From Bacteroidales bacterium (lineage in GTDB: Bacteria; Bacteroidota; Bacteroidia; Bacteroidales; UBA3663), in the NCBI GenBank assembly GCA_024694125.1, contig JAILKE010000023.1, forward strand, positions 1 through 52,646: DNA of 52,646 bases, written 5' to 3'. The position numbers and the translations under genes were made by a program. This document shows positions 7,173 to 19,527 of the stretch, one piece after another. The notes beneath the pieces were generated by a model. That model was not told the origin of the DNA. It saw only the letters and a list, made by a program, of their open reading frames with translations, and did not search any database. Position 1 is the stretch's first letter, and each line of letters opens with the position of its first letter.

Positions 7173-9863
7173 TCAATTGAACAACCACTCCATCGTGTCG
7201 GCATTGCCTGCCAGACCGACGTTACGAGGCTTGATGGTATCGGACGTGAAGCCAAGCACCAGTGTCAAACCATTGGGCAAAGTGAGACTGTGGTGACCAG
7301 CTGGGAAATGGTAAGAGTGCACATTGACCAAAGGCATGCCCTTGAGGTGCACGGCTGCCTCCAGTACCGGTTCGGCCTGACCATACTCATTGGCCGAAGC
7401 ATCGGTCTCGAGCTTGGGTGCCTGGGCGAACTTGCGCTGATCATCGCGGTAATAACCGAGCAAGAGCTGCACGGGCTGCTCCGTCTCGAACTCGATGATG
7501 CAGGTCTGCTTGCGCTGCTGTGCATTGTCGTACAGGATAGGCTCCAGGTCACGCAACTCGTCGGCGATAGCCTCCAGTCCGTTCTGCGGCTTGTCGGTAA
7601 TCAAGGCAGCACCCTCAGTGAGTTTGCCGCGCACATATTGGCCGATGAGTTTGACCTTGGCAGGACGCAGTGGCTGGATAGCCTCCTTCTCCACCGTTAC
7701 CTTGCCCTCAGCCTGAGCATGGAGCGTAGCGAGATTGTTCTGGAAACAAACCAGTTCGTTCTCGTAGTATGGCAGCATCTCCGACCAGTGCTTGTTCTTG
7801 CCATCATCGCCACCGACAGGGATACGGCGCTGTGCCGTCTGCATAGAATTGGCATAGAGATAGGTGTCATTGGTCAAACCGACCAACTCACGCCAATAGT
7901 TGATAGACTGCTCCAACAGGGCTGGGACCTCGTCGAGATACTTCAGATCCTTGCTCCACTGGTAGTCAAGCACCTTGCGGCAGGCATGGACCTTGTAGTA
8001 GAACGATTGGGCAAAAGCCAGATAGCAATGCATATCATTGCGCAGACGAAGGAACTCGGCACGCTGCTTACTGTCGATGTCGCTGGCATCAACAGCATCA
8101 ATGGCTGCGACCGCCTGCTTGCCGTGCTCTACGCACTGGGCAACGATATCGAGCGGCAACTCGCCTACGTGCGGCTCGTGCTTCCACTCGCGCTCTGCCC
8201 ATTCGATGAGTTTCTCTCCCTCGGGGCCACAACTCTCGTAGAATCCTGGATAGACGGTATATTTATAGGGGTTGACCAACTCGGCGCAGAGCATTCCCAA
8301 CAGGAGCGTCTGACGGTTGCCCTCGGTGATACCGAATCGGCGCAACAACTTTGGTGCAATCTCGCCACTCTCGTCGTAAGCACGACGGATGAGGGCTGCA
8401 TTGTCGAGGCTGGTACCATAATGATGGGCCAACTGTCGGTCCCAATACTGATCTTCGGCCACACTGTCGCGGTCCTGATGCCAAGCATAACGGCCCCATG
8501 CCTGATACCACATCCAGTCACGGTCTATCTGCTTGAGACGACTGCCATCGGCCAACTTATCGGCTGTATAAGGATAATCCCAATAGGATGCCTGTGGATA
8601 GAGGTGCAAGGCATTGGCGCCATGTACGCTATGCATAGCACCCATGGTGCGACGCACGAAGAGTGGTGACGACCAACGCCATGGCTCCAGATTGGCCAAG
8701 ATATGCACATTCTCAATGTGGGTACTGCCCAGGCTGGACAGACCGCGGTGAATCTCTGACCAAGGGCCACGTGGCTGATAGGTGGTAAGACTCTCTCCGT
8801 TGTACTTGTGCATCGTATAGAGATTGTGATAGAGCGGCAATGCTGCATCCATCACCATCTTGCAGTCGGTATCGTGAGCGCGAAGCAAGAGTGGCGGTTC
8901 GTAACCTACATACTTAGGATCGCGGGCAGCCAAGGCATTGAGTCCATCGCGCATACCAGGGATGATGGTCTCGCACATCCACTTTACGTCGTCCTCGTAG
9001 GTAGCCATTGCCTCACCCAAGCAGACCAGCAGGCCCACGTTCGGATACTTATCGACAAAGGCTGCAATGGACTTGCGGGTATAGTCGCTGATGAGCGGTG
9101 TGATCGGACGGTTACGGTCCTGAGTCTTGATACCATAGTGCTCGGCAAATGGCTTGGACACAATGATATTGTAGAACATCTGGATGACGAAGATGCCACG
9201 CTTGTCGGCCTCCTCGGTGAGGAAGGCATAGATCTCTTCGTTCTTGGCAAACGTAGCCGAATCGACCTCGACAGCAAATGGATAGTCTTCAAGTTTGACC
9301 AATGATGCAAAAGGATGTCCGTTCCAGAGATAGACGGAATTCATGCGATTGGCCACCAACATATCGAGATACTCAATCCACTGCTCCTTGTCATAGAACC
9401 AAGGAAACAGTTCTGGAGTGAGCGGATACTCATAGACCTGTCGGCCCTCGAGCAGATAGGGTTTCTGCTGGCCGATGCACGAACCACGCAATACCATCTC
9501 GGGGGCATCGGTGAAAGGACTCGTCATCGTCCAATAACGCTGGTCGCCCTCCTCGCTGAGCGCCTGGTCAATGAACTCCTGCACGCCGTAAATCACACCC
9601 GTGCCGTCATTGCCCGTGATGGTAATCTTCTGACCATCGCGCGAAATAGTGAAACCCTCCTTGGGCTGCTGATTGCCCTCGATAAGTTCTATCTGCCACT
9701 CTCCACTCGGCACATCGGCCTGAGCAATGGCAGCCTCCAGACGCTGGGCCGCATAGGCGGTGCGCTTGCCTGGGTCATTGGGCAATAAAACCTCTACCCT
9801 GCCGCTACAAGCCGTCAGGGTGATTGCTGAAAGAATGAATGATAATAATCCGGTAAGCTTCAT
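7173..9863 (-). CDS. Lipoprotein glycoside hydrolase, possible uronidase
   Basis: An 896-residue lipoprotein (lipobox LTAC, Cys19). Residues about 25-130 resemble the small alpha/beta domain that precedes the barrel in GH20 and GH67-type enzymes (TGNDGTGVIYGVQEFIDQ). A barrel-like region follows (WIEYLDMLVANRMNSVYLWNG, then VLRGS upstream and GIFVIQMFYNIIV), then a long helical C-terminal half and a final beta domain. The architecture suggests an exo-acting glycosidase; alpha-galacturonidase-like or GH67/GH115-like activity is a guess consistent with the pectin genes elsewhere in the window. The start at 9863 is chosen for the signal peptide; the longer frame adds 32 residues without one. It lies 120 bp downstream of sufD. 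Confidence 0.65.
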   Translation of the reverse strand: MKLTGLLSFILSAITLTACSGRVEVLLPNDPGKRTAYAAQRLEAAIAQADVPSGEWQIELIEGNQQPKEGFTISRDGQKITITGNDGTGVIYGVQEFIDQALSEEGDQRYWTMTSPFTDAPEMVLRGSCIGQQKPYLLEGRQVYEYPLTPELFPWFYDKEQWIEYLDMLVANRMNSVYLWNGHPFASLVKLEDYPFAVEVDSATFAKNEEIYAFLTEEADKRGIFVIQMFYNIIVSKPFAEHYGIKTQDRNRPITPLISDYTRKSIAAFVDKYPNVGLLVCLGEAMATYEDDVKWMCETIIPGMRDGLNALAARDPKYVGYEPPLLLRAHDTDCKMVMDAALPLYHNLYTMHKYNGESLTTYQPRGPWSEIHRGLSSLGSTHIENVHILANLEPWRWSSPLFVRRTMGAMHSVHGANALHLYPQASYWDYPYTADKLADGSRLKQIDRDWMWYQAWGRYAWHQDRDSVAEDQYWDRQLAHHYGTSLDNAALIRRAYDESGEIAPKLLRRFGITEGNRQTLLLGMLCAELVNPYKYTVYPGFYESCGPEGEKLIEWAEREWKHEPHVGELPLDIVAQCVEHGKQAVAAIDAVDASDIDSKQRAEFLRLRNDMHCYLAFAQSFYYKVHACRKVLDYQWSKDLKYLDEVPALLEQSINYWRELVGLTNDTYLYANSMQTAQRRIPVGGDDGKNKHWSEMLPYYENELVCFQNNLATLHAQAEGKVTVEKEAIQPLRPAKVKLIGQYVRGKLTEGAALITDKPQNGLEAIADELRDLEPILYDNAQQRKQTCIIEFETEQPVQLLLGYYRDDQRKFAQAPKLETDASANEYGQAEPVLEAAVHLKGMPLVNVHSYHFPAGHHSLTLPNGLTLVLGFTSDTIKPRNVGLAGNADTMEWLFN

Positions 9864-9983
9864 ATGAGAAAGAGATTTATTTAAGGTTCTGATTAAAATG
9901 GCATTATCGGGTAACGGTGTACAGCAGCCGGCCGACGCACGGTCTGACCGGCTCTGCACTTATTATTGATTCACAGTCGATGA

Positions 9984-11396
9984 TCATCGGGCAGCACTCA
10001 CAGCACAACCGCGACACTGCGACAGTTCTCCACGGAAACGCTTTTCGACCAAGTGCTTGAGACGATCTCGGAGTGGCTCGATGCGTATGCCGTCAATGAC
10101 ATCGCCCATGAAGGCAAACATCAACAGCAGTCGCGCCTCGGCCTCGGGAATGCCTCGTGTACGCATATAGAAGAGTGCCTGCTGGTCCAACTGTCCCACA
10201 GTAGCACCGTGCGAACACTTGACATCATCGGCATAGATTTCCAATTCTGGACGTGTCACCATACGCGCCTCGGGCGTGAGACAGAGGTTGCGGTCTGTCT
10301 GGTGGGCATCGGTCTTGTCGCTGCCCTCCCGTACCAAGATGCGGCCCAGGAAGGAACCACGCGCCTTGTCATCGAGCACATACTTGAAGAGTTCGTTGCT
10401 CGTACATCCAGGTGCCTGATGATCGATGAAGGTGATATTGTCCAAATGCTGCTCGGCATCGAGCGTAGCCATACCATAGAGCTGCGTCTGCGCATCTGGA
10501 GCTGCGAGCTGTATATGAACACGATTGCGAGTCTGTCCGACAGTCAGCGCATACAGGCCAATGGCGACGTTGCTGGCTGCCTCCTGACGCACATAAATCT
10601 GGCCCAGACGGATGACATGTTCGTGATGTTCCTCGAGACTGCAGAAATCGAGTGTAGCACGTTGGCCCACAAAGATCTCGACCGTCTGCAGACCGAGCTG
10701 CACTACCTGTTCATTCAACTTGCTGGCATGTTCGCAGACCAAGAGATTGGCACGGGCATCGTCCTCGAGAATGATGAGCAGACGCTGCACCGCCATCATG
10801 TCGTCCACAGAACGGAGCAGGCTGATGAGCTGCACCGTCTTATCGAGCTGTACTCCCTGTGGCACATAGAGCACGAAACCATCCTGACAGAGCATCGTAT
10901 TGAGTGCGCTCTCTCCCAACGAACATGCCTCGTACGAAGCCGATCGGACATCGCCCGTATCGGTACGCTGGCTGGCCAACTTGTTATAATAGCGTGCTGC
11001 TACGTCGGGATATTGGGCAGCAAACGTACGGAGTGAACCGCAGAAGACACCCTCGTCGGTAGCGATGCCGGATGGAGAAACATGACTGACCTCAGCCTGC
11101 GGTACGTACTGCTCATTAACCAGGAAATGGACCTGGGTGCTGAGTTCCGGGACCGCACAAGTGAAGAGGTCCTCGCGAGACGTAGGTACCTGATAGCGCG
11201 CCAAGTTGAGCGCGTAGTCGGCAGACAGCGCCACCTCAGGATCGACGTGCGAGAAGTCCTTTGGCCGCTGCAAGCCCACACGCTCCAGCACCTGGGCAGC
11301 CTCCTCACGGCAGGCATTGAGCACCGGCGCGGCGTGTTCGTCTATCAGATTACGCTGACTGCGATATAGTTCTATATATTGCTTTTCTGCTGACAT
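9984..11396 (-). CDS. sufD: Fe-S cluster assembly protein SufD
   Basis: Scaffold subunit of the cytoplasmic SufBCD complex that builds Fe-S clusters. The 470-residue protein has the SufB/D beta-helix core (LFICEHASKL-type region, then LGRILVREGSDKTDAHQTDRN) and the C-terminal helical part (RTRGIPEAEARLLLMFAFMGDVID). It follows sufC by 12 bp. The run ends here: no sufS or sufE gene follows. Confidence 0.93.
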   Translation of the reverse strand: MSAEKQYIELYRSQRNLIDEHAAPVLNACREEAAQVLERVGLQRPKDFSHVDPEVALSADYALNLARYQVPTSREDLFTCAVPELSTQVHFLVNEQYVPQAEVSHVSPSGIATDEGVFCGSLRTFAAQYPDVAARYYNKLASQRTDTGDVRSASYEACSLGESALNTMLCQDGFVLYVPQGVQLDKTVQLISLLRSVDDMMAVQRLLIILEDDARANLLVCEHASKLNEQVVQLGLQTVEIFVGQRATLDFCSLEEHHEHVIRLGQIYVRQEAASNVAIGLYALTVGQTRNRVHIQLAAPDAQTQLYGMATLDAEQHLDNITFIDHQAPGCTSNELFKYVLDDKARGSFLGRILVREGSDKTDAHQTDRNLCLTPEARMVTRPELEIYADDVKCSHGATVGQLDQQALFYMRTRGIPEAEARLLLMFAFMGDVIDGIRIEPLRDRLKHLVEKRFRGELSQCRGCAVSAAR

Positions 11397-11408
11397 ATCT
11401 GCTATCTG

Positions 11409-12167
<759 letters not shown>

Positions 12168-12230
12168 ATAAGCTTAAATTATCAATTCTATTCGTTTATT
12201 GATGTTCAATGATCCAGAACAGCTGAAGAA

Positions 12231-13187
12231 TCAGAACTGCTCCAGTATTGCGATACGTTTCTTGATGTCCGGATGGGTGCTGAAGAGGCTGTTGAAAGTC
12301 GATTCAAACAGATTCTCCTTCATTTCGTCCGGGCGACAGATGAAGAGTTGTGCCACATCGGAACGGCCTACGTCATCCAGACCTGGATTGCCCGATATCT
12401 TGCGCAACGCCGATGCCAACGCCAGCGGATCACCGCACAGTTCTGCACCTCCTGCATCGGCCATATACTCTCGCTTGCGACTGATGGCGAAACGGGTAAG
12501 GATTGCGAAGAAATAGGCGATTGCAGCCAGCACCATCACGACTACGACGGCAACGGCACTGCCATTGTCCCTATCATTACTGCGACGCGACCTCGGGGTA
12601 TAGAGGAAACTACGGAAGGCTACCTGCGCTATCATCGAGAAAATTCCGACAAAGACGATGCTCACGATGAGCAGTCGGGTATCACGGTTGCGGATGTGCG
12701 TCAGTTCATGACCAATCACACCAGCCAATTCTCGGTCATTCAGGCAGTTCAGCAATCCCCGCGTCACGGTCACCGCATAGGTACTCTCACTGATGCCCGA
12801 CGCATAAGCATTGAGTTGCTGATCCTCGACCACATAGACCTTGGGCATCTTCATGCCGCCGGCGATGCATAGATTCTCAACTATATTATATACGCGCATA
12901 TTGTCGCGACGTTCCAATGGCTTGGCTTGCGTCGCACTGCGTATGGTCATATCGTTGATGAAGTAGGCAATCACGAACCAGATGCCCACCACGCCGAGGA
13001 CCATTGGCAGGTACTCCATCGTCAATGCATTGGCAGCAACCAGGTCCACACCCATCTGCTCATTGTAAGTGAGTATGACCCAGAAGAGCCACACCATCAC
13101 CACGACGAGCAGCGGGAAACAGCACAACAGCAGGAACGACTTGACATTGTTGCTGGCCTGCTGCGTATGTATGCCTACGTACTTCAT
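12231..13187 (-). CDS. M48 family membrane metalloprotease (HtpX-like)
   Basis: A 318-residue integral membrane zinc protease. Two N-terminal helices (about 17-45 and 58-80) precede the catalytic HELTH motif in GVIGHELTHIRNRD. Two more helices (about 185-205 and 215-240) follow, then the third-ligand region EYMADAGGAEL. HtpX family members degrade misfolded membrane proteins. It is 17 bp downstream of lemA; lemA-M48 pairs are common, but here the pair interrupts the suf cluster. Confidence 0.9.
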   Translation of the reverse strand: MKYVGIHTQQASNNVKSFLLLCCFPLLVVVMVWLFWVILTYNEQMGVDLVAANALTMEYLPMVLGVVGIWFVIAYFINDMTIRSATQAKPLERRDNMRVYNIVENLCIAGGMKMPKVYVVEDQQLNAYASGISESTYAVTVTRGLLNCLNDRELAGVIGHELTHIRNRDTRLLIVSIVFVGIFSMIAQVAFRSFLYTPRSRRSNDRDNGSAVAVVVVMVLAAIAYFFAILTRFAISRKREYMADAGGAELCGDPLALASALRKISGNPGLDDVGRSDVAQLFICRPDEMKENLFESTFNSLFSTHPDIKKRIAILEQF

Positions 13188-13204
13188 TCTTCGTTCAATG
13201 CAGG

Positions 13205-13759
13205 TCAGAACTTCACCTCTGGAGCCTTGTCCATAGTGGCACGTTCCGTGTTAGACACTTCAAACATCGGTTCCTTATGGAAACCGAACATACCTGCCAG
13301 GATATTGCCTGGGAAAGTCTGGACGGCATTGTTCAATTCCTTAGTAGAAGAATTGAAGAAACGACGGCTGGCAGCCAACTTATTTTCGATGTCGGCGAGT
13401 TCAGTCATCAACTGCTGGAAATTCTGATTGGCCTTGAGGTCGGGATATGCTTCGACCGACACACGCAGTCCTGACAAAGCAGCACTCAACTGATTGTCTG
13501 CCGCAATCTTCTGGTTGATGTCGGTAGCGGAGATAGCCGCAGCTCGTGCCTTGGTCACATTCTCGAGCAGTTCTTTCTCGTGGGCGGCATAGCCCTTGAC
13601 CGAACTGACCAGATTAGGGATCAAATCGTAACGCTGCTTGAGCTGCACATCTATATTTGAAAAGGCGTTCTCACGATTGTTGCGGAGCTTCACCAAATTG
13701 TTGTACAGGCCAATAACTATCAGCACCAATACAACGAGTACTACTATTGCGATCAACAT
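13205..13759 (-). CDS. lemA: LemA family protein
   Basis: A 184-residue protein with one N-terminal transmembrane helix (2-22) and the long helical LemA domain (LRNNRENAFSNIDVQLKQR, DLIPNLV, then a VSVEAYPDLKANQNF motif). Its role is not established; LemA is repeatedly found next to M48 proteases, as here. Confidence 0.92.
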   Translation of the reverse strand: MLIAIVVLVVLVLIVIGLYNNLVKLRNNRENAFSNIDVQLKQRYDLIPNLVSSVKGYAAHEKELLENVTKARAAAISATDINQKIAADNQLSAALSGLRVSVEAYPDLKANQNFQQLMTELADIENKLAASRRFFNSSTKELNNAVQTFPGNILAGMFGFHKEPMFEVSNTERATMDKAPEVKF

Positions 13760-13778
13760 AATATTAAATGAATTTAAA

Positions 13779-13850
13779 GGAAGTGACAGAGAAGTGACAG
13801 AGAAGTGACAGAGAAAGTGACAGGGAAGTGACAGAGAAGTGACAGGGAAA
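13779..13850. repeat. 11-12 bp tandem repeats filling the sufB-lemA gap
   Basis: Six consecutive copies of GAAGTGACAGA or a one-base variant fill nearly the whole 92-bp space between the sufB stop and the lemA start. The copies lie in the presumed transcript of the suf cluster. Confidence 0.85.
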
Positions 13851-13851
13851 G

Positions 13852-15324
13852 TTATCCCACCGAATTCTCAATACTCAGGCTCAACAGTTTCTGAGCCTCG
13901 ACAGCGAACTCCATTGGAAGTTTGGATACGACCTCCTTGGCATAACCACCTACGATGAGACCCACAGCATCCTCCTCCTTGATACCACGCTGCTGGCAGT
14001 AGAAGAGCTGTTCCTCATTGATCTTAGAGGTAGTAGCTTCATGTTCAACGACAGCCGATGGATTCTGAATGTCCATAATCGGGAAAGTGTGTGCGCCACA
14101 GGTCTTGCTGAGCAGCAACGAGTCGCACTGGGTGAAGTTACGCACGCCATCGGCAGTCGGCAGAACCTTGACCAAACCACGGTAAGAGTTTTGGCTATGA
14201 CCCGCCGAAATACCCTTGGAGATGATGCGCGAACGGCTGTTCTTGCCGATATGAATCATCTTGGTACCTGTGTCGGCCTCCTGATAGTTGTTGGTCACTG
14301 CCACCGAGTAGAACTCGCCCTGGCTGTTGTCGCCCTTGAGCACACAGCTTGGATACTTCCAGGTAATGGCGGAACCGGTCTCGACCTGTGTCCAGAAAAT
14401 CTTCGAGAAATCTCCTGCACACAAAGCACGTTTGGTAACGAGGTTATAGACACCGCCCTTGCCGTTCTTGTCGCCCGGATACCAGTTCTGCACCGTCGAA
14501 TACTTAACCTCGGCACGATCATGCACATAAATCTCGACCACAGCGGCATGCAACTGGTTCTCGTCACGCATTGGAGCTGTACAACCCTCCAGATACGACA
14601 CATAGGCATCGTCATCGGCGATGATCAATGTACGCTCGAACTGGCCCGTTCCACTGGTGTTGATACGGAAGTACGATGCCAATTCCATAGGGCAACGCAC
14701 ACCCTTGGGTATATAGACGAACGAACCGTCGCTGAATACAGCCGAATTGAGCGCCGAATAATAGTTGTCGCGCACAGGGACCACCTTACCCAGGTACTGG
14801 CGCACCAAGTCAGGATATTCGCGCACAGCCTCGCCGAACGAACAGAAGATGATGCCCAGTTCAGCCAACTTATCGCGGTAGGTCGTAGTCTGTGATTCCG
14901 AATCGACAATAGCATCAACGGCCATACCGGCGCCCTCGGTCGGAGCAACCTTTCCGAGCAGCATATCACGCTCGTGCAACGGAATACCGAGTTTGTCGAA
15001 AGTCTTGAGGATTTCAGGATCTACCTCCTGGTTTTCGGTCTTTTTCTTAGGTGCTGCATAGAAGGAAATCTGGTCATAATCAACCTCGTCCACCTTGACG
15101 TGTCCCCATTTCGGACGCGGTTGCTCGCGCCACCAACGGTAGGCATCGAGCCTGAACTGCAGCATCCATTCGGGTTCACCCTTCTTCTGCGATATCAGGC
15201 GCACCACCTCCTCATTGAGGCCCATAGGAATAACCTCGGTCTCAATGTCGGTAGTAAATCCATACTTATATTCGCTCGATGTAAGGTCTTTGAGGACCTC
15301 CTCGCTGTTTTTTTCTTCGCTCAT
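13852..15324 (-). CDS. sufB: Fe-S cluster assembly protein SufB
   Basis: Core scaffold of the SufBCD complex, 490 residues. It shows the conserved [16 protein letters not shown] region, [13 protein letters not shown] and [10 protein letters not shown], which contain the cysteines used for cluster building in SufB. It sits 12 bp downstream of rnhB. lemA and the protease follow rather than sufC. Confidence 0.97.
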   Translation of the reverse strand: MSEEKNSEEVLKDLTSSEYKYGFTTDIETEVIPMGLNEEVVRLISQKKGEPEWMLQFRLDAYRWWREQPRPKWGHVKVDEVDYDQISFYAAPKKKTENQEVDPEILKTFDKLGIPLHERDMLLGKVAPTEGAGMAVDAIVDSESQTTTYRDKLAELGIIFCSFGEAVREYPDLVRQYLGKVVPVRDNYYSALNSAVFSDGSFVYIPKGVRCPMELASYFRINTSGTGQFERTLIIADDDAYVSYLEGCTAPMRDENQLHAAVVEIYVHDRAEVKYSTVQNWYPGDKNGKGGVYNLVTKRALCAGDFSKIFWTQVETGSAITWKYPSCVLKGDNSQGEFYSVAVTNNYQEADTGTKMIHIGKNSRSRIISKGISAGHSQNSYRGLVKVLPTADGVRNFTQCDSLLLSKTCGAHTFPIMDIQNPSAVVEHEATTSKINEEQLFYCQQRGIKEEDAVGLIVGGYAKEVVSKLPMEFAVEAQKLLSLSIENSVG

Positions 15325-15336
15325 AAAACAAGTTAC

Positions 15337-15945
15337 TTAAAACGCAATCTCATACTGTACCGGTTGCTCGGGCAAGAGCCTGAACGAGCGTCGATGGTAC
15401 TTACAGGGGCCCACCTCGGCAATCGCCTTGCGGTGGTCTTTGGTCGGATAGCCTTTGTTTATTGCCCAATTATAGGCGGGGAACTCCAGGTCTATCTTTT
15501 TCATATAGTCATCACGATAGGTCTTGGCCAATACCGAGGCCGCTGCTATCGACATCATCTTGCCGTCACCCTTGACTATCGTAGTGTGGGGCAGATCCTC
15601 AAATGGATAGAATCGGTTGCCATCTATGAGCAATGCTTCCGGACGGACCTTCAGTGCCCGTATGGCCCGATGCATGGCCTCGATGCTGCAACGGAGGATG
15701 TTGGCTCGGTCTATCTCCACATTATCGCACACACCAACTGCCCACGCTATGGCCTCGCGCTCTATGATAGGGCGCAACTCATAGCGCTGCTTCTCAGTAA
15801 GTTGCTTCGAGTCGTTGAGCAACTCATTCTTGAAGTCGGGCGGCAAGATTACTGCCGCTGCATAGACAGGACCGGCCAGGCATCCTCGCCCAGCCTCGTC
15901 GCATCCTGCCTCTATCACTCCTTCGTTCAGATAGGGTAAGAGCAT
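15337..15945 (-). CDS. rnhB: Ribonuclease HII
   Basis: Removes ribonucleotides from RNA-DNA hybrids. The 202-residue protein starts with the RNase HII signature [16 protein letters not shown] (catalytic Asp-Glu). Further acidic positions occur in LIDGN and in the [13 protein letters not shown] motif. Length is normal. It is co-directional with cvpA upstream and sufB downstream. Confidence 0.96.
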   Translation of the reverse strand: MLLPYLNEGVIEAGCDEAGRGCLAGPVYAAAVILPPDFKNELLNDSKQLTEKQRYELRPIIEREAIAWAVGVCDNVEIDRANILRCSIEAMHRAIRALKVRPEALLIDGNRFYPFEDLPHTTIVKGDGKMMSIAAASVLAKTYRDDYMKKIDLEFPAYNWAINKGYPTKDHRKAIAEVGPCKYHRRSFRLLPEQPVQYEIAF

Positions 15946-15949
15946 GGTA

Positions 15950-16045
15950 GTGAGTAGAGAGTAAAGAGTAAAGGGTAAAGGGTAGGGAGCAATGAGTAAT
16001 GGGTAGGGAGTAATGAGTAATGAGTAATGAATAATGAGTAAAGTT
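15950..16045. repeat. Imperfect 7-8 bp repeats in the rnhB-cvpA gap
   Basis: The 112 bp between the cvpA stop and the rnhB start is almost wholly made of GAGTAAAG, GGGTAGG and AATGAGT units. No hairpin or promoter stands out. Confidence 0.8.
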
Positions 16046-16057
16046 ATATCATTTCCC

Positions 16058-16573
16058 TTACTTCTTGAACATATCGAGCGCAGGGCTGAGAATATGTTCA
16101 GATGCCCACGGCATTACCACCTCTACGATGCGGTGCAGGAATGGAATCAAACGGCTCTGCTGCATAGACTCAACAAATTTAAGTCCGTCAACATGAGCAG
16201 CTGCGAATTCCAAAGCCGAAACAAACAGAGCTGCAATCAAGGCATATTTGATCATTCCGAACAGTGCACCCGATATGCGGTTGACCCATCCGATGCTGAG
16301 GGACGTGAAGACCTTGCCGAGCAGCCAAGCCACGCGGTTCATGACGAAGAGCGTGAGCAGGAAAGTCACCACCCACAGCAGCACGGCGGCTACCAGTTCG
16401 TCGGTGATGATGTCACCCAACCAGGGTTTGGCATAGGGTGAGACCAGATTGGCCACAATGGCGGCTACCAATAGTCCGACTGTACCGACCAGCTCCTTGA
16501 AGAAGCCTCGGTACAGTCCGACAGATGCGCCTATCACAAGGAAGGCGATTATAATCAGGTCGAAGGTATTCAC
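16058..16573 (-). CDS. CvpA family membrane protein
   Basis: A 171-residue protein with four predicted transmembrane helices (about 4-22, 27-48, 62-85, 100-125), as in the CvpA family. The family is named from colicin V production in E. coli; its role here is unknown. The start overlaps the infB stop as ATGA. Confidence 0.88.
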   Translation of the reverse strand: MNTFDLIIIAFLVIGASVGLYRGFFKELVGTVGLLVAAIVANLVSPYAKPWLGDIITDELVAAVLLWVVTFLLTLFVMNRVAWLLGKVFTSLSIGWVNRISGALFGMIKYALIAALFVSALEFAAAHVDGLKFVESMQQSRLIPFLHRIVEVVMPWASEHILSPALDMFKK

Positions 16574-19509
16574 AGCTTAGCCTTAACTTCGATCTCGGTG
16601 TAGGTCTCGATGAGGTCGCCCTCCTGGATGTCGTCGTAATTGACGAGTGACAAACCGCACTCGAAGTTCACGCCGACTTCCTTGACGTCGTCCTTAAATC
16701 GCTTCAAGCCAGCCAGTTCGCCCGAGAAGACTACGATACCGTCGCGGATGACGCGAGCCTTGTCGGTACGATGTATCTTGCCCTCCTTGACCATACATCC
16801 GGCCACGGCGCCCACCTTGGAAATCTTGAAGACCGAACGGACCTCGGCGGTACCGGTAATCTCCTCCTTGACCACAGGCTTGAGCATACCCTCCATAGCC
16901 TCCTTGACCTCCTCGATGGCGTCATAGATGATGGAGTAAGTACGGATATCGACACCATCCTGATCGGCAGCCTTGCGGGCACCCGATGAAGGACGGACAT
17001 TGAAACCGATGATGATAGCCTTCGATGCGGCAGCCAGTACGACATCGCTCTCCGAGATCTGACCGACGGCCTTGTGAATGACGTTGATCTGGATATTCTC
17101 GGTGCTGAGTTTGATGAGCGAGTCGGTAAGGGCCTCGACCGAACCATCCACATCGCCCTTGACGATGAGGTTGAGTTCCTGGAAATCTCCGAGTTTCAGA
17201 CGACGACCGATCTCGTCGAGGGTCAGGGTCTTCTGCGTACGCAGAGCCTGCTCACGCTGCAGACGGTCACGCTTCTGGGCTATTTCGCGTGCCTCCTGTT
17301 CGGTAGGCAGTACGCGCAACTGATCACCAGCCGATGGTGAACCGTTCAGACCCAATACCTGTACTGGAGTTGCAGGTCCAGCCTCCTCGACCTTCTGGCC
17401 ACGTTCGTTGAAGATAGCCTTGCATCGGCCATAATACTTACCGCACAGCATCACATCACCCACATGGAGCGTACCGTTCTGCACCAGGATGGTTGCGGTG
17501 AAGCCTCGGCCCTTGTCGAGCGTCGATTCGATGACCGAACCGGTAGCCTCACGGTTAGGATTGGCCTTCAGTTCGAGCATATCGGCTTCGAGCAATACCT
17601 TCTCGAGCAGCAGATCAACGTTCAGACCATCTCGTGCTGAGATATCCTGATCCTGATACTTACCGCCCCAGCTCTCGACCAGATAGTTCATGGCCGACAA
17701 CTGCTCGCGCACCTTCATTGGGTTGGCAGTTGGCTTATCAATCTTGTTGATGGCGAATACGATAGGCACGCCAGCTGCTGCGGCATGGTTGATGGCCTCC
17801 TTGGTCTGTGGCATCACGCCGTCATCGGCTGCGATGATGATGATAGCGATATCGGTCATCTTGGCACCACGGGCACGCATGGCGGTAAATGCCTCGTGAC
17901 CTGGGGTATCGAGGAAGGTGACACGACGACCATCGCTCAACTTAACTGAGTATGCACCGATGTGCTGGGTAATACCGCCTGCCTCACCGGCGATGACGTT
18001 GGTATTGCGCACATAGTCGAGCAACTTAGTCTTACCGTGATCGACGTGACCCATGACGGTGATGACTGGTGGACGTGTCTCGAGCTGATCCTCGGTATCC
18101 TCCTCCACGGCCAGTTCCTGTTCGACCTCTTCACTCACATACTGAGTCTCGAAGCCAAATTCCTCGGCCACCAGATTGATGGTCTCGGCATCCAGACGCT
18201 GGTTGATTGACACCATCAGGCCCAGGGTCATACAGGTAGAGATGACCTTGACCACAGGCACATCCATCATCGTTGCGAGGTCATTGGCAGTCACGAACTC
18301 CGTGAGCTTCAGCACCTTGCTCTGTGCTGCCTCCTTTTCTTCTGCCTCGGCGGCACGTTCAGCGGCAGCATTACGCTTATCCTTGCGGTACTTGGCATCC
18401 TTCTTGTCACGTTTGCCCGACAGACGAGCCAGCGTATCCTTGACCGAACGCTGGATATCCTCCTCGGTCACCTCATACTTCTGGTTCTTCTTGCCCTTTG
18501 AATTACCGTGCTGACGCAGTTCGTCACGATCCTGACGGCGGGCATCGCCGTGGCTCTTCTTGTCACGACCGCTGCCGTTGCCCTTCTTGATTTCCTCATT
18601 GATGTCAACCTTCTGGGCACCATGATGACGGTTGCGCGATTCCTCGCGATGCGACTGCTGGGCAGCATTCTTCTGCTCGCGCTCCTTCTTGCGCTCCTCC
18701 TTAGACTTCTTCTTTGGACGGGTTGACTGGTTGATCGAATCCAGGTCAATGGTACCGATCACATTGATCTTGGGAGCTGGAGCAGTTCCCACGCGGAAGA
18801 CCTCACCATTGCGAGCCTCGCTTGGAAGCGGGTCATCGTTGATGCGGTCACGACTACGTTCACCCATGGCGGTCTGATTAGGTTTCTTCACCTTGGCAGC
18901 AGCCTCGGCGGCTGGTTTGGCTGCGCTCTCCTCCTTGGCTGCGGCTGGCTTGGCAGGTGCAGCAGGCTTGGCGGCAGGCTTCTCAGCCTTTGGAGCAGCA
19001 GGTTTGGCTGGAGCTGGCTCGCTCTTGGCAGGGGCAGCAGGAGCAGGCTTCTCAGCCTTGGGTGCGACAGGTTTGGCAGGAGCCTCCTCTACAGGGGCAG
19101 TCTCCTTGGGCTCCTCGACCTTGGCAGGCTGGGCTGGCTTCTCGGGCTGAGGTTCAGCCTTGGGAGCGCCGATGTTGTCCAGGTCTATCGTACCTACCAC
19201 TTTAGGTCCGATGTTACTGATGGCCTCTTCGCCAGGAGTATGGGCCTTCTCGACTGCAGGAGCAGCCGATGCCTTGGATTCCTCCTTAATCTTATCGCGT
19301 GTCTGCTGTCGCTCCTGACGTTCACGGTCGGACTCTTCCTTGACGGATTTATCCTTATTGAACTCCTTGCGCAACAACTCATATTGCTCGTCGGTCACGT
19401 TAGCCATTGCTACCGGACCTTCGATGGTGACGCCGGTTTTCTTCTCGAGAAATTCGACCAGCGTCTGTATGCCAACGTTGAAATCTTTTGCTATCTTATT
19501 TAATCTCAT
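16570..19509 (-). CDS. infB: Translation initiation factor IF-2
   Basis: GTPase that places initiator tRNA on the ribosome. It is 979 residues long. An N-terminal IF2N domain is followed by a long Ala/Lys/Pro/Glu-rich linker (about 55-230) and a charged region to about 400. The G domain has GHVDHGKT at 487-494, then DTPGHEAF and NKID. The C-terminal domains are complete. Confidence 0.97.
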   Translation of the reverse strand: MRLNKIAKDFNVGIQTLVEFLEKKTGVTIEGPVAMANVTDEQYELLRKEFNKDKSVKEESDRERQERQQTRDKIKEESKASAAPAVEKAHTPGEEAISNIGPKVVGTIDLDNIGAPKAEPQPEKPAQPAKVEEPKETAPVEEAPAKPVAPKAEKPAPAAPAKSEPAPAKPAAPKAEKPAAKPAAPAKPAAAKEESAAKPAAEAAAKVKKPNQTAMGERSRDRINDDPLPSEARNGEVFRVGTAPAPKINVIGTIDLDSINQSTRPKKKSKEERKKEREQKNAAQQSHREESRNRHHGAQKVDINEEIKKGNGSGRDKKSHGDARRQDRDELRQHGNSKGKKNQKYEVTEEDIQRSVKDTLARLSGKRDKKDAKYRKDKRNAAAERAAEAEEKEAAQSKVLKLTEFVTANDLATMMDVPVVKVISTCMTLGLMVSINQRLDAETINLVAEEFGFETQYVSEEVEQELAVEEDTEDQLETRPPVITVMGHVDHGKTKLLDYVRNTNVIAGEAGGITQHIGAYSVKLSDGRRVTFLDTPGHEAFTAMRARGAKMTDIAIIIIAADDGVMPQTKEAINHAAAAGVPIVFAINKIDKPTANPMKVREQLSAMNYLVESWGGKYQDQDISARDGLNVDLLLEKVLLEADMLELKANPNREATGSVIESTLDKGRGFTATILVQNGTLHVGDVMLCGKYYGRCKAIFNERGQKVEEAGPATPVQVLGLNGSPSAGDQLRVLPTEQEAREIAQKRDRLQREQALRTQKTLTLDEIGRRLKLGDFQELNLIVKGDVDGSVEALTDSLIKLSTENIQINVIHKAVGQISESDVVLAAASKAIIIGFNVRPSSGARKAADQDGVDIRTYSIIYDAIEEVKEAMEGMLKPVVKEEITGTAEVRSVFKISKVGAVAGCMVKEGKIHRTDKARVIRDGIVVFSGELAGLKRFKDDVKEVGVNFECGLSLVNYDDIQEGDLIETYTEIEVKAKL

Positions 19510-19527
19510 GCTTAAATTTTGTTTGCT

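Noticed and set aside
7290-8669. Long antisense frame over the glycosidase
   Set aside because: Shadow of the sense gene, which has a signal peptide and recognisable domain structure.
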